A stretch of 64,000 nt of DNA from Reticulitermes speratus (GCA_021186555.1 JAJKFL010000011.1:8394001-8458000); one strand, 5' to 3'; counted from the stretch's first letter, positions 36,761-48,852 are shown. Notes: generated by a model from the sequence alone, not told the origin. Made by a program: numbers and translations.

Positions 36761-37934
36761 TATACTTTTCACAGCAGGCCACTATTATTCTTTACCCTGA
36801 GTCACAATAATCCATTTCACAACTTTGCAAAATGTTCTTCAAGCTTCATTTTAATATTATTATCCCTTCTAATGCAGATGGCTCCAGCCAACTATTTCCT
36901 TCAGATTTCCTGGCCACAATCTGTGTGTCTTTCTCTTCTCTTCCATGCTCCAACAATAACAAATAATTCAATTCCAATACGACTTTAAAATTATTTCCCC
37001 ATTTTCTCACTTGGCTGGAAAACAGGCCTGATAATTTAAAGTACTTCAGTGTAAATGACCTCTTACAGAGATGTAAAACACTAGCTGGCTTAAGTGTATG
37101 TGAATATTTGGAGATATTTAACACTTTACTCTTTTCTGTAGTTCAATACATGACCTTTGTACTGCCGTACATGTTTCAGAAGCCTGTATGTCGTCACTGT
37201 TACATTTGGACACAAAGGCCTGAAACTGACACGGTGTAAGGACATTCGAAATGTGTACACAGAGTAGGATTATATAAATATTGCAGGCACTTCACGTCAT
37301 GCTTAAGCGTTACGTTCCACGAAACGTTAAGTAATTTGAAACACTACAGAAAAACCATCTTTATAATTTTGTTTATATACATAGTACACATGTATGTGTA
37401 ATGTTAATGACACAGTTTTCTACCGAGGTTATACGCAAAGTGTAATTGTGTTAAAACCTTAAAAATAATTGAGGGAATTTAAAAAAGTCAGTGGAAAGAT
37501 TTTCGCTACAGTGAAGAATTTATTGCAAAAAAATAATACTTCAAGAATAGAAATTTAACAAATATGTTTTATAGAGAAACAAATATTAATTTCACGAAAA
37601 TCCCTCTACTGGGAGCCAAGATGTTCTATGCGGACGGACAGACGGACAGATAGACATGATGAAGCTGTTAGTTGCTTTTTGTAGTTTTGCGAACACGCCT
37701 AAAAACTGTCGAAATTTCCTGTGGAAGCTACATAGATAAAAGGACGAAATAAAATTTGGAACAATTTTCAGCGACGGCGCAAATGAGGCAGAAATTTGTA
37801 TAATATGCCTAAAGTGTGGGTATTTCTTTAGATCCGAAATTATGTAAACTTATAAAATTTTAATATCAAATTTTCTCTGGCGCAACATCCCAGGTCGAAC
37901 TTAGGCCGCCTTTTTTATAAAATTTCTAGATCAC
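36761..37934. other. intergenic
   Basis: No gene seen. A short GACGGACAGACGGACAGA run lies near 37634. Confidence 0.45.
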
Positions 37935-38115
37935 ACACAGTTAGACACAAACACGTGTTGGGATTCCTCTGAACGAGTGATCAGCTCGTCATAGAGGCCG
38001 CTACCTACATAACACACAAAAAACAAGAGACGAATATGCTTGCCGTCAGCTGGATTCGCAGCCGCACTTCTAGCAATCGAGCGGCCACCTTAGACCGCAC
38101 GACCACTGGGAATGG
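37935..38115 (-). mobile_element. old SINE-D copy
   Basis: Minus-strand order of SINE-D segments: TGCGGTCTAAGGTGGCCGC, TCTCTTGTTTTTTGTGTG and CTGATCACTCGTTCAGAGGA, with many substitutions, a damaged B box and no clear 3' tail. Older than the copies at 54410 and 57685. Confidence 0.65.
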
Positions 38116-39512
38116 TACAAGAATGAGCGGTTGGAGGGATGAAACGCGAAACGTCAGATTAAAATATTTGAAGTAAGAAGTCTCAGAACGCCGTCATACC
38201 CTTCAAGAGGAAGTGGGGGAACCCACCAAGTGTGGTCGAGTAAACAAATATGCTGAAATTTGAGCAGTAATCCAAGAGCGCTTCAAAGTTTGGGGTGTAC
38301 CAAAACACATAGATATCCTCTCTGAGGATGTTATATTGAAAGTTTTAAGAGGCACTCTCTCCATCGGACAGCCCAAGTTAGGCTAGCATTAGTGAAGACA
38401 AATATTATTCAGTGATACAGACACAAACACTCTAGAAAAATTAGGCTCGTGGCCGAAATAGGCAACAAAGTATGACCACCCAAATATCTTATGAACAGGC
38501 ATGGTCACAAAAGACAACACATCAACAGAATAACTGGTAAACACTGAGGAAGCAGCGGGGTACCTTCGAAATGCTTTTGTTAATAACAAATGTAAAGCAG
38601 TGGACAACAACAATAGAGCCATAACGTATATATATGGAATAAGGTGTTTTAAAAAATTTATTTCATGAGAAGATGATAAATTAATTTAAAGTTTTACTTC
38701 ATAAAATTATTACTATGTGTCAAATGATGAATATAATTTAATGCTGAAATTGTACACTCAAACTTGGGTATTTATAAATTAAAAATTTGATTATTAATTA
38801 TATCTCTCACATTTCATATTTGAAGTTTTATGTAACAAGAGATATCGTACGTAGAACGTATTAGGGTCTCACGTTACATGACATTTATTGCCTTCTGTAA
38901 GTGAGAAATATTTGAGAACTTATTCAGAAATAATGCGATATATTACTTGGAAGCCTCAAGTGAGAATAGGTCTAGAATTTTAACGTATTTTTTACTGTCT
39001 CTACAGCAGTCCTTAGGTCATCTTTTACGTGGAGATATAAAAGAGAAGCTACAGATGTGGCGTTTCCAGAAATGTAATAATAAGCTTCCATCTTGAGTAC
39101 ATGAAGCTACAGACACACACACGTAAGGAAATTTCAATATGAACGTTGCTGTGGTGCACCTCAGAAGCAAAGATAACGTATCATAGCCACAGTTACTGCT
39201 CGCTGGAATGATAAAATGAGCAACTTCTGGTGCAGGAAGGAAAGGATATAAATCTTACAGCCTTGTTACAGCTGTGTGAGATAGGGGAAGTAAAATTAAT
39301 TGTGGCGCAAGAAACCGGAAAATTAAAATGAAGCCACTCTTGTTGCTATATGATAGAAAAAAAGAAGAGAACATTTCATAAGAATAAGAAAGATGAAAGT
39401 AAGAAAGTTTAACAAACAGAGGGGAGTTGGAGCCTACAAGTGGAAGATCAAAACCGAAGAGAAGAGGCAAGGTACAGACTGTGGAAAAGAACATTTTGCC
39501 GATTTTCAGTTA
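38116..39512. other. intergenic
   Basis: No gene seen. The 77-codon minus frame at 38389-38622 has no recognised motif. Confidence 0.45.
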
Positions 39513-40226
39513 CGAAGGAAACCGAAGATGTTTCTACGGAACCAAAGATATACTGACTTATACTTACTAAGGAAACCAAAGTTATACAGATTTGTTTTTA
39601 CTCAGGAAACAAAGGTATACTGATTTGGTGTTACTAAGGAAACCAAAGATATACTGACTTGTACTTACTATGGAAACCAAAGATATACTGACTTGTACTT
39701 CATAAGGGAGCCAAAGACATACTGACTGGTAGTACTAAGGAAATCAATGATATACTAACTTGTAGTTACTAAGGAAATCAAAGCTATACTGACTTGTAGT
39801 TACTAAGGAAACCAAATATGTACTGACTTGTATTTACTAAGGAAATCAAAGCTATACTGTCATGTAGTTACAAAGAAACCAAAGATATACTGACTTGTAG
39901 TTACTAGAGAAACCAAAGATATACTGACTTGTATTTATTACGGAAACCAAAGATATACTGACTTGTAATTACTAAGGAAACCAAAGATATACTGACTTCT
40001 ACTTCATAAGGGAACAAAAGACATACTGACTGGTAGTACTAAGGAAATCAATGATATACTAACTTGTAGTTACTAAGGAAATCAAAGCTATACTGACTTG
40101 TAGTTACAAAGAAACCAAAGCTATACTGACTTGTAGTTACAAAGAAACCAAAGACATACTGACTTGTAATTACTAAGGAAACCAAAGATATACTCACTTG
40201 TACTTACTATGGAAACCAAAGATATT
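39513..40226. repeat. 34-bp tandem array with higher-order duplication
   Basis: The unit is AAGGAAACCAAAGATATACT, GACTTGTAGTTACT (33-34 bp, about 21 copies). A distinctive run of units starting ACTTCATAAGGG at 39697 recurs at 40001, 304 bp later, with the same order of variants (ACTGGTAGTACT, CAATGATATACTAAC, AAGCTATAC), so a multi-unit block was duplicated. Confidence 0.92.
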
Positions 40227-41015
40227 TCACAATATTTAAAGTAAATTCACTCAACTTCCCTTTATGCTGTACGTATAAAAATGAAGCCCACAGTACCTCG
40301 GCATTAATTGGTCGTCCTCTGCCGCAGTCGTACTTATCCGATCCAACAGGAGAAGGATTTTACGATACTTGCCACTCCTGGAGAAATGAGAAGTACTGGA
40401 ATTATTGTTAATATTTACGTGATTTTGGAATCAGACAGAGAAAGGCCTCCCCAGTTACAAACTAGGAAATGGGCCAGATATGCTGCAAGGGATAACGGAA
40501 CTGCTGTATCGTGGCCCCAACCAATAGTGCAGAGTGATGCAGCATGTAGCAGTACGGACTACCACCCTCCACCATACACCCTTCTCTCCAATACTCATCC
40601 CTGATCTAAATTCCCGTAGCTCAATGCAAAGGTCAGTTGAAGTTTCAGAGCTGTTGCATTGATCGAATGGGTAAAAGGGGGGTAAAAAGTATCGGACTGG
40701 ATATATGTGAAAGGGGAAAAATTGTCAAGTTTCACTCTGTGTCGTCTTGCCTTTTTCCTCTGTCCTTTTTTTTAGACCTGTTGGTTTTCTTCTTTGCTTG
40801 AACTCAATTTAAGAAACATGGGACTTTGAGTAAGACCATTGACAGTCAGAACACGACCTCCATGCTGAATTCCCCTGCTGCAAGGCAATAACATGGACAA
40901 AGCTACAGTGCTAGGAAACCCTGCATGTTCTGTAAGATGGTTTTTGTATCAAAGGCCTTATTTATATATATGTATGTAATTACTATTGCTTTAGATTTTA
41001 GTATTGTATGAACAC
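40227..41015. other. intergenic
   Basis: No gene supported. The 98-codon frame at 40308-40604 is unrecognised. Confidence 0.45.
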
Positions 41016-41270
41016 GCTGATCGCAGTGACCACTCGGTCTAAGGCGTGGGTCTGCGGCCACTCGTTTGCTAGGATTGCGGGTTCGAATCCTTCCGGGGAC
41101 ATGGATGTCTGTCTCTTGTGAGTATAGTGTGTTGTCAGGTAACGTCCCTGCGCCGTGCTGATCACTCGCCCAGAGGAGTCCTACCGAGTGCGGTGTGTCT
41201 GAGTGTGATCGTGAAGCTTCTATAATGAGGAGGGTCTGTCGCCCTAAGGTCTGTTGCGCCACTAGAAAAA
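41016..41270 (+). mobile_element. SINE-D, subtype with GGGCTGT-type tail
   Basis: Head with B box GGTTCGAATCC; body CTCTTGTGAGTATAGTGTG, CAGAGGAGTCCTACCGAG and TGAGTGTGATCGTGAAGC. The 3' part (AATGAGGAGGGTCTGTCGCC, CTAAGGTCTGTTGCGCCA) is a diverged form of the GGGCTGTCGAGCCAT tail of the 48608, 54410 and 57685 copies. Confidence 0.82.
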
Positions 41271-41486
41271 GAATTTATAAACTAAGAGCCGCTGGGTGCT
41301 TTAGCAATATTTCTTCTATTAGATATAAGGATACGATTGCTTTGTCTGAAACTAAGAAATTTGACCGTTCTTATTTCCTTCAGGAAAATAGAGATATATA
41401 ATTTTTACTCAAAACTTCCATATAAGACCCTATTCCCTTAAACCATATTTTTCATATATTTTTTGCATTAATACAACATTTTATTG

Positions 41487-41605
41487 TCGATCCCGGTGGC
41501 CGTGTGTAGGTCTGAAGGCCCTCAGTTACTGGGATCGCTGGTTCGAATCCGGCTGAGGGGATGGATGTTCTTGTGGAACATAAACTTCCTCTACCATGTA
41601 TATAA
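41487..41605 (+). mobile_element. tRNA-like SINE head, 3' part lost
   Basis: CGATCCCGGTGGCCGTGTG then B box GGTTCGAATCCGGC resembles the SINE-D head. The sequence then departs (GATGGATGTTCTTGTGGAAC). Probably a truncated or rearranged SINE-D relative. Confidence 0.55.
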
Positions 41606-43004
41606 CGACCTATCTATGGGCATTCAAATAGATTGTTGACAAAATTTGTCCTCTTCTAGCTCCTTCAAACAGCATAGTCCATTCAGTGTTTCCGGCGATT
41701 TTCGCTAAATTCCCGGAACATAATCTTCTTTGATTTCGTTATCCAAGTAATGTATGGAGAATAACAAATCCACCCCCGCCCCGGTTACACAAAGCCCTAA
41801 CTTACGTCAAATGAATGTCCCGTATACTTTTCCACAAACCACAAAAATAATTAATGTGCTTAAATATGACTTTATGTTCAAATGTGAACTTCAATTATTT
41901 AATGTTATTTTTAATTAATACATTCCCGAAATTAAAGATTGTTTCGTACATACATACCTTCCATATAGAATTTTTTGAGTAACTTTTTTACTGCAAGCAC
42001 AATTATTTTTAATGTCTTACAATAATTACACTTAGCTTAGTATCTCGATATAAAATTACAGGATTAAAAGCAGACACGCATTTGTAAGGCAAAAATGTAT
42101 ACAAATCTATATAGGATATATATCTATATTTATAATCTCTGAACACTTTCTTCAAGAGATGCTAATGTAAGCAAGTCAGTGGTTAATAAGAGGTAACTAA
42201 AATTGTTGTCCCGTTTATAAAGTATATGCAGTAATGCAATGTTCCACTTTGTTAGGATATCGCCAGTATTTATAGAAGTACTGAGAACAAGCAAAGACTT
42301 AACAGCAATGGATACAAAGTATGAAAAAAATTCTTCGAAATTTAATCCTGCTTTATTACATAAAAATGTAATAGGCAGGTTAGCTAAAGGCATAAAATTT
42401 GATAACTTATAAAGCGTTATTTGCTGTGCCCTTTGAGAAGGTAATAAAAATGATACGGAGATGGGGAAATGAATATTACACATAAGAAAACCTATGAAGT
42501 AGGAAAAAAGTAAAAGGATTATGCTGCTTGCCCTTTCTGGAAAAGTGATAATGCTGCCTTTACCACGACTTTATTTCAACTAGTGTCTATACGTATATGG
42601 AGGCGAGCAATGCAGATTTATTAATGAAGAGATTTTATAGAATTAAACTTTTTTTTTTCACCCGAGACACATATTCCTTAAATATATTAACTTGGAAATA
42701 TCATAAAGTTTGTTAAGTTGCGGCACATTCAGATAAACTTTAAACACTACTAATTTACTAACTTTTCCAATATAGCTTTCTTATGTCTCTCTCACTCAAT
42801 TCGCTTGTCTGAGTAGAAATTAAACTGGGAGAAGTTTCAGAATTGCTTGTGATACTGAACAACTTTGTTCGCGAGATACTCCTTCGGGGAAATTCCTCTT
42901 TCCATCATTTTATCATTTTCATTTATGCAGATCTAGAACTGGCAATGGCGATCTTGTGTGACAATATCTGTAGAATGTACTTTGATGCTCTTTGGATGTT
43001 AAAC
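41606..43004. other. intergenic
   Basis: No gene supported. A minus frame of 117 codons (42130-42483) has no recognised motif and AT-driven composition. Confidence 0.45.
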
Positions 43005-43135
43005 ATATTGGATTGAAGGAAGTGGACTGAATTGGATTGATCTGGCTCAGAATAGGGACAACTGTCGGACCCTTGTGAAACCAGAAATGAACTTTCGGGT
43101 GTCAAAATATGTGAGAAATTTCTTGACTCTTTGGG
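43005..43135 (+). mobile_element. LINE 3'-end fragment
   Basis: Plus strand, with small breaks: GLNWIDLAQNRDNCRTLVKP then MNFRVSKYVRNFLTLWEP. Compare VLDWVHLAQDREMKRALMKV then MNFRVP at 50900. Same family and same truncated end. A SINE-B fragment follows directly. Confidence 0.65.
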
Positions 43136-43139
43136 AGCC

Positions 43140-43268
43140 TACTGACGTTCCCACTAAGCTACAAGTCGGAAGGTCGCGGGTTCGATTCCCGATGGTGTCA
43201 TTGGAATTTTTCATTGACATAATCCTTTCGGCCGCACTATGGGGTCGACTCAGGCTCTAACAGAAATT
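43140..43268 (+). mobile_element. truncated SINE-B
   Basis: AAGTCGGAAGGTCGCGGGTT, CGATTCCCGATGG and CATTGACATAATCCTTTCGG match SINE-B at 8418. It stops after GGGGTCGACTCAGGCTCTAA, so only the 5' half is present. Confidence 0.8.
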
Positions 43269-43294
43269 ATCCCAAGAAGATTTATGTTTCATGG

Positions 43295-43485
43295 ATATTT
43301 ATTTAATTAGTTAGTTACTTGTTTGGTTGGTTGATTGGTTGAATGGTTCGTTCGTTCGTTGGCTGGTTGGTTGTTTGATTGGTTGGTAGGTTGGTTGATT
43401 GATTGGTTTGTTGTTTGTTTAGATGTTTGGTTGAATGGTGGGTTGGTTGGTTGTTTGATTGGTTGGTTAGTTGGTTAGTCAGTTA
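43295..43485. repeat. (GGTT)n-like low-complexity tract
   Basis: Imperfect repeats of GGTT, GATT and TGTT over about 190 bp, all purine/T on one strand. Strong strand asymmetry. Confidence 0.85.
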
Positions 43486-44074
43486 CTCTTGCCCTGAAAT
43501 TCGTGGGAATTCTCGTATACTACGTCACATGAATTTTTGCTCTGTCTGTTTTGCGTAACTTTCAATGCGTGCAAATATGTCTTCTCAAAGCCATGCCTAT
43601 TGGTTTTAACCTGTGTGCCTAAAACTGAGAAATCGTACTTAACCCTTCATTGTCGCTGAAGTTTGTATTCCATGTACTGTCAAGGAAGGATGGGTCTCCA
43701 TTTTGCAGTACCCATAATGCTTTCACGAAAGTATGGTGCACGGAGTATGGCAGAAATTAAAATGTAAAGGTCCGCACTGTACACCGAGGCCGATATTGAA
43801 TGGATGAACATGCTGGTATTATAACAGATGCTACATTATACCATATGATAGAAGATGCAGCGAGAAACAGTAGCAGTCCGCTTTGAGATATTACGTACAC
43901 CAGCATATGCCAGGAAAGTCTATAAAAACCTCAGAGAAGATAACCGTAAAACTTTCACGCAAGATCTATTACCACACGTCATTTCAGGATCCCACATAAC
44001 GTGGCGCTAACGTCGCTCTCGCCTCACACTTTCGAGCGCACGTCATGTTGTTATTATTCTTTACAGAAATAAAA
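43486..44074. other. intergenic
   Basis: Nothing recognised. Confidence 0.45.
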
Positions 44075-44536
44075 ACTGGTGGCGTGGAGTGCTCTGCACT
44101 GGCATGGAGTGCTCTGTACTGGCATGGGGTGCTCTGCATGCGTGGAGTGCTCTGCACTGGCATGGAGTGCTCTGTACTGGCATGGGGCTCTGCACTGGCG
44201 TGGAGTGCTTGCACTGGCGTGGAGTGCTCTGCATGGCGTGGAGTGCTCTGCACTGGCATGGAGTGCTCTGCCTGGCGTGAAGTGCTCTGCACTGGCGTGG
44301 AGTTTTCTGCACTGGCGTGGATGCTCGCACTGGCATGGAGTGTTCTGCACTGGCGTGGAGTGCTCTGCACTGGCATGGAGTGCTCTGCACTGGCATGGAG
44401 TGCTCTGCACTGGCATGGGGTGCTCTGCACTGGCATGGAGTGCTCTGCACTGGCATGGAGTGCTCTGCACTGGCATGCAGTGCTCTGCACTGGCTTGGGG
44501 TGCTCTGCACTGGCATGAAGTGCTCTGCACTGGCAT
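44075..44536. repeat. 20-bp GC-rich minisatellite, about 23 units
   Basis: The unit is AGTGCTCTGCACTGGCATGG. The right half is nearly uniform; the left half has several shortened units. Because the 20-bp unit lacks stops in many frames, long overlapping open frames (up to 191 codons) exist on both strands; I treat them as repeat artefacts. The array contrasts with AT-rich flanks. Confidence 0.95.
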
Positions 44537-45030
44537 AAAATTTCGTAAGAATTAGTCAACTCTTTAACTAATTCGAATCAGGGAGAAGCCACACAGATAG
44601 AATAAAATATACTAAGCAATCGTTTCCCTTTTTAGGAATAAACGGGTCTGAAAGTCATTGCGTTGCTTCATTCAACGTTACGGCTTTCCAAAAGTTTCAA
44701 TTGAAGCCTATCTGACCTGTTAAATCTAAGAGCCTAAGAATTATAATTGTGTTTGTCATGGTGCGTACCAACACATTGTGGAGTAAGGCTTCGGTACTCT
44801 ACTGCATTCAGTGGACGTTTTAATTTGATGAGGAAAAGCACGCTTGAAGTACACTTTTAGTGTAGGAGCACTTGCAAGAATAGACATAATGGTGTCCACC
44901 AGAGTGTTTACAATTTCGATAAAACTCGTGAAAACACATTCTAATGAGAAAGGTGTGGCACGTGTCTCTTCAAAACAGCATGTATTTTAAATCTGTTTCA
45001 TTAATCCCAACACCGTTTTTCTAGGTAAAA
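44537..45030. other. intergenic
   Basis: Nothing recognised. Confidence 0.45.
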
Positions 45031-45260
45031 ATAAAGTTCACTCTAGATCAGACCATGATGGCCCAGAAGCGGAGTAGAGGTATAGCTCTACTCTTTCATT
45101 AACCTCGGCGCTAGATGTGGATGGGTCGTTAACACCAAGCCCTGGCAGCTTTATCCCTGAGAAAGAGACCCGGTACCCATTTTGCAGGAGTCTGAGTGGG
45201 CCACAGGGCCGGTATGGACTCGTGCAGAAAATCTCGCCCCAACCTGGATTCCAACATATT
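45031..45260 (-). mobile_element. 5'-truncated SINE-E
   Basis: The minus strand has GGAATCCAGGTTGGGGCGAG, GGCCCACTCAGACTCCTGC, TTAACGACCCATCCACATC and CTAGAGTGAAC in the same order as SINE-E at 47560. The A-box part of the head is absent. Confidence 0.75.
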
Positions 45261-45354
45261 TTTCTACAAACTGAATGTGAAAGAGAATGACTCCATGCAA
45301 AATGACACAGTCCACTGTAATTAGCCCTTCGAGGGCACCATCTGCGGAACAAGC

Positions 45355-45640
45355 GTGGCAGAGACAGCTCAGTCAACATAGTGAGGAGACTACGGAATGA
45401 ATTTTTAGTTCGAATCCCGAGAGGAGGACAAATATTTCCCTTCCAAGACGTCAAGACGGGCTCTGGGTTCTTCCTAGGCCACGTAACTTCCTACACAATG
45501 TGGACTGGAGTCTTACATTCACTTCTAATTAATACCGACGTTAATAATGAGTGGAGGTACACCAGTACTGCATGTGCCTTCATGGCGCCAAGACGGTGTA
45601 TTCACCTCTTTGTCTAGGCAGCCAGTTATGAATGTGTGGT
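45355..45640 (+). mobile_element. SINE-F candidate
   Basis: A tRNA-like head with ACAGCTCAGTCAACATAGTG (A box) and TTAGTTCGAATCCCGAG (B box), then GGACAAATATTTCCC and CGGGCTCTGGGTTCTTCCTA. No second copy is in the window, so family status rests on the Pol III promoter layout alone. The 3' edge is uncertain. Confidence 0.45.
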
Positions 45641-46308
45641 GTGCGTGTGTGTGTGAGGTAGTACGAAAGACAACTTGTAAACAGTTACCAAAAGACTTAT
45701 TTGTACTTTATTTTGCCAGGTTTATTATGTGCTTAGAAATAATATGTTTAGATTTATGCGAGTTCTGAGCTTAACTTCAGCAACTATTCGAGCATTTGTC
45801 TCTTAGTTCTACTGCCCTCAGATTCCAAAAATTTCCAAACCATTTATAAAGTAGTGAATTTTTTTTAAAATTTTATTAACATATTATTTTAATTCCGTGG
45901 GTACATTTAGGTGAATTGTTAGTTTATGTCTCAAAACTAATTTTGAAGAACTGAAAAGGAAATCGTCTCCGAGATTTGATGCAAAATTAAAGACGAAACT
46001 AAATAATTATAATCTCTGTAAGGTAAGAATTTATCTATACCTGAGTCAAGTGACAAATCTTCGAAAAATAATATTCCGCAACGCGACGGTAAAAAGTAGT
46101 TAAAATGGCAAAGTTGTACCCCTACAAGTCAGGAAAGCGTATAAGGAGCGTTATTATACAGGGTTATTCTTGAGTAACGGGTATAATTGTGTGAAATGAC
46201 TTCGTAGTTCTTTGTGATCAAGAATTTGTATATAAACATGTGTCCAATTTTGAAATATTACTGACTTCTGACTAATTTAACGTTATGATCACCTTCCATC
46301 TTAATATT
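45641..46308. other. intergenic
   Basis: Nothing recognised. Confidence 0.45.
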
Positions 46309-46362
46309 AATATTCAGTTTTTCAACCAACGAATGCACATACCAATAAAATTTTTTCACTAA

Positions 46363-46405
46363 GCCCTACATATATTTCGGCCTCAATTTGGCCATCATCA
46401 GGGGC
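46363..46405 (-). ncRNA. hammerhead ribozyme-like motif (left arm)
   Basis: The minus strand gives GCCC, CTGATGA, T, GGCC-AAATTGA-GGCC, GAAATATATGTA, GGGC. Identical to the right-arm copy except that GAAAC is changed to GAAAT, which removes the C that pairs in the tiny stem III. Confidence 0.6.
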
Positions 46406-46497
46406 ACTTTGCTAAGCACTTCATTGATCACCGTAGCGGAATAATAGTCAAGTAACAGTGCCAAATGGACGGTGATCAGTGAAGTGCTTAGCAAAGT

Positions 46498-46540
46498 GCC
46501 CCTGATGATGGCCAAATTGAGGCCGAAACATATGTAGGGC
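46498..46540 (+). ncRNA. hammerhead ribozyme-like motif (right arm), best-formed copy
   Basis: Stem I GCCC/GGGC (46498-46501 with 46537-46540), core CTGATGA (46502-46508), one extra T, stem II GGCC/GGCC with loop AAATTGA, GAAAC (46525-46529), loop ATAT-type stem III of two pairs, GTA (46534-46536) just before the expected cleavage site. Both catalytic boxes are intact. The single T inserted before stem II departs from the textbook core. Confidence 0.68.
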
Positions 46541-46595
46541 GTAGTGAAAAAATTTTATTTATATGTGTATTCGTTGGTTGAGAAACTAAATATTG

Positions 46596-47559
46596 ACTTA
46601 TGACTATTTGAGACTTAGAATAAAAGTTACGTGTTATTGAGAACATGTGGAATAAAATAACTAAATCATTAACTGATATTAATTTAACGTCTAAATTTAT
46701 TAAATTACCTTAAATTCAGGCTAACCTCTGCTTAAAGAAGATTTTCGAAATGGCAAACCTCAAACGGAACGCAACTCACTGCTCGGAATAGTGAGCGTTT
46801 CTTGTCGTAGCAGCCCTTGACTCTTCGTATTCCTGAAGCGTGGATGTGCAAGAGATAAGCCAGATATCTGGACTAAAGCTTTTTCAAATTCTCGTAATTT
46901 ATAATAGACTCCGGGATTTTTACGAGCGATTTACAGGAAGGCGTTACGAGAATTAAGGAACACCCATAGCACCACTAACTTTGAGAATAGAAACCTTAAT
47001 GATAGGAATTATTTTGATCACAAAGACCTACAAAATCATCTCCTACAGTTATGCCCATAACTCATGAATCACCCTGTATAGATACACTCGTTCTTAACCA
47101 TGGCACCAGATGGAAGTGCTTCACGTTCCGGCCAATTTAGCTATAGTTTAAATGTTCCCTTTTTCTTTTGCATATGAGGCTACTGGACACTTTGGTGTAG
47201 AGAGAGCTCAGTCCTTTGTTGGTAGCATGCCTAAGGTTTCCACGGTAGTCCAGCCCGTATAATAACACTTCACGTGGTAATATGCAAATCTGGTTTATGG
47301 TCACCGTACTAATTAAGTTATATTTATCATATGTTTAAGGCAGTCTCTGGACATAAAAATAAATACATTACAACATTTAGCCTATAAATCACTTGTACTG
47401 CAATAAAAACGGAAGATTGTTGTGGATATAGCCTACACATCCCATAACAGTTTTCCAATAATGTTGCAGTTACGGTGGACATTGTCTTGGTTTAACTCTC
47501 CTCTCTTTCCTTTTGACGATTTTCTGAAAACATTCTAGTAGTCCCAATCATCCATCTAT
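46596..47559. other. intergenic
   Basis: Nothing recognised. Confidence 0.45.
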
Positions 47560-47840
47560 GCCGGGATAGTTCAGTCGATATAACGACTCGCTAAGGGCTG
47601 GATGGTTTGGGGATTGAATCCCGGTGGGGGTGAGATTTTCCACACCGGTCCACATCGGTCCTGGGGCCCACACAGCCTCCTGTACAATGGGTGCAGGTTC
47701 TCTTTTCCTGGGGGTAAACCGGCTAGAGCTTGGCGTTGACCACCCACCCCATCTAGCGCCGAGGTTAAAGAAAGAGTATAGCTATATCTCTGCACTCCTG
47801 TGGCCTTCATGACCTGTTCTAGAGTAAATTTTACCTCCTA
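47560..47840 (+). mobile_element. SINE-E, near full length
   Basis: The head is GGGATAGTTCAGTCGATATA (A box) and GGGGATTGAATCCCGG (B box). The body has GTGGGGGTGAGATTTTCCAC, GGTCCTGGGGCCCACACAG, CTAGCGCCGAGGTTAAAGAA and TTCTAGAGTAAATTTTACC. A reverse, truncated copy is at 45031. No clear target-site duplication. Confidence 0.82.
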
Positions 47841-48607
47841 AAAATAATTCATTTATTCATTCATTTATATTTTAAATAAAGTGTTAGGTTTTACTCAGGT
47901 AAAATCGTAGTCAGACAAAAGAATTTTATTTGGGAGTTGTAACACTTTTTAATTACGGTTACATTTTAAACCATAGCAGCAATCACCTTTGTAATATCTC
48001 GCCTTCTAGCTCCTGTTGTAAGGCAGACCTAGTGAACTTTGTCTGGACACAGTCGTACTTTGGAGTTAAAAGGTGTGAGGTTTGGGGGGAACGTCTGACA
48101 GCAATATTACCTCCCGCGCAGACACATCTTTATAGAGTGGGGTGTCCGCTCCGAAGTTTGGATGAAGTAACACCGCCATAAGTTGCCGTGAATTGATAGT
48201 CGAGGGTGAGTTCAGTATTTCACCCCAACATCTAACAGACCATGGTACGTACTTCTCGCTCTCCCCTACTCTTATATTAAGGTGGTGAGAACCAAATCGC
48301 CAAGCAATCTGTCACAGCCAAGTAGTAATCCTGAAAAATAACATTCGTAATAAGAGACAGGGGGTTTAAGTTCATAAGTAATATGAATATGATATCTAAT
48401 CTACACATACCGAGAGAGTCATGTTCAAGTGGTTACATTTACTGATTTTAATTTTTGAGCTTCTCTCTTCGAATCGTAGCAAATCTGCAGTTCGTGAGCA
48501 CAGAAACAGAAGACTGTCAGAAGACCAAGCAGGTCAAAATACATCCTTGTGCTTAAATAGCAATGGGTCAAAAGACACCTTAAAACAGGTATATACAGCT
48601 GTTGTTT
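47841..48607. other. intergenic
   Basis: Nothing recognised; several short frames only. Confidence 0.45.
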
Positions 48608-48852
48608 TAATGGCTCGACAGCCCTTTGGGGGCCTAGGCCGCCTCATTCTTCGAGGCTTCACGATCACACTTTTTTAGACACACCCCACTCGGTAGAACT
48701 CCTCTGGACGAGTGATCAGCCCGTCGCAGAGACCTCTACCTGACAAAACACAACACTCACAAGAGACAGACATCCATGTCCCCGGTGAGATTCGAAACCA
48801 CAATCCCAGTAAGCGACCGGCCGCAGACCCACTCCTTAGCCACTGGGATGGG
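48608..48852 (-). mobile_element. SINE-D, subtype with GGGCTGT tail
   Basis: Minus-strand 3' end GGGCTGTCGAGCCATTAAAA lies at the left edge; segments TCTCTTGTGAGTGTTGTG, CCAGAGGAGTTCTACCGAG and the head GTGGCTAAGGAGTGGGTCTG follow to the right. The A box has lost part of the usual GCGCGGTCTAAGG. Confidence 0.87.

Larger units (their letters stand above)
46309..46595. mobile_element. inverted-dimer element with two hammerhead ribozyme-like motifs
   Basis: The arms 46309-46434 and 46469-46595 are about 125-bp near-identical inverted copies around a 34-bp centre. Reading outward each arm holds ACGGTGATCA, a ribozyme core, and the terminal module (ATGTGTATTCGTTGGTTG on the right, its reverse complement with GTGCATTCGTTGGTTG on the left). 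No coding capacity. High arm identity suggests a recent origin or conversion between arms. Confidence 0.88.

Noticed and set aside
42130-42483. 117-codon minus-strand frame as a membrane protein
   Set aside because: Hydrophobicity comes from AT-rich codons; no signal, motif or neighbouring exon supports it.
43984-44559. Several 150- to 190-codon frames on both strands
   Set aside because: All are created by the stop-free 20-bp repeat and overlap one another in many frames.
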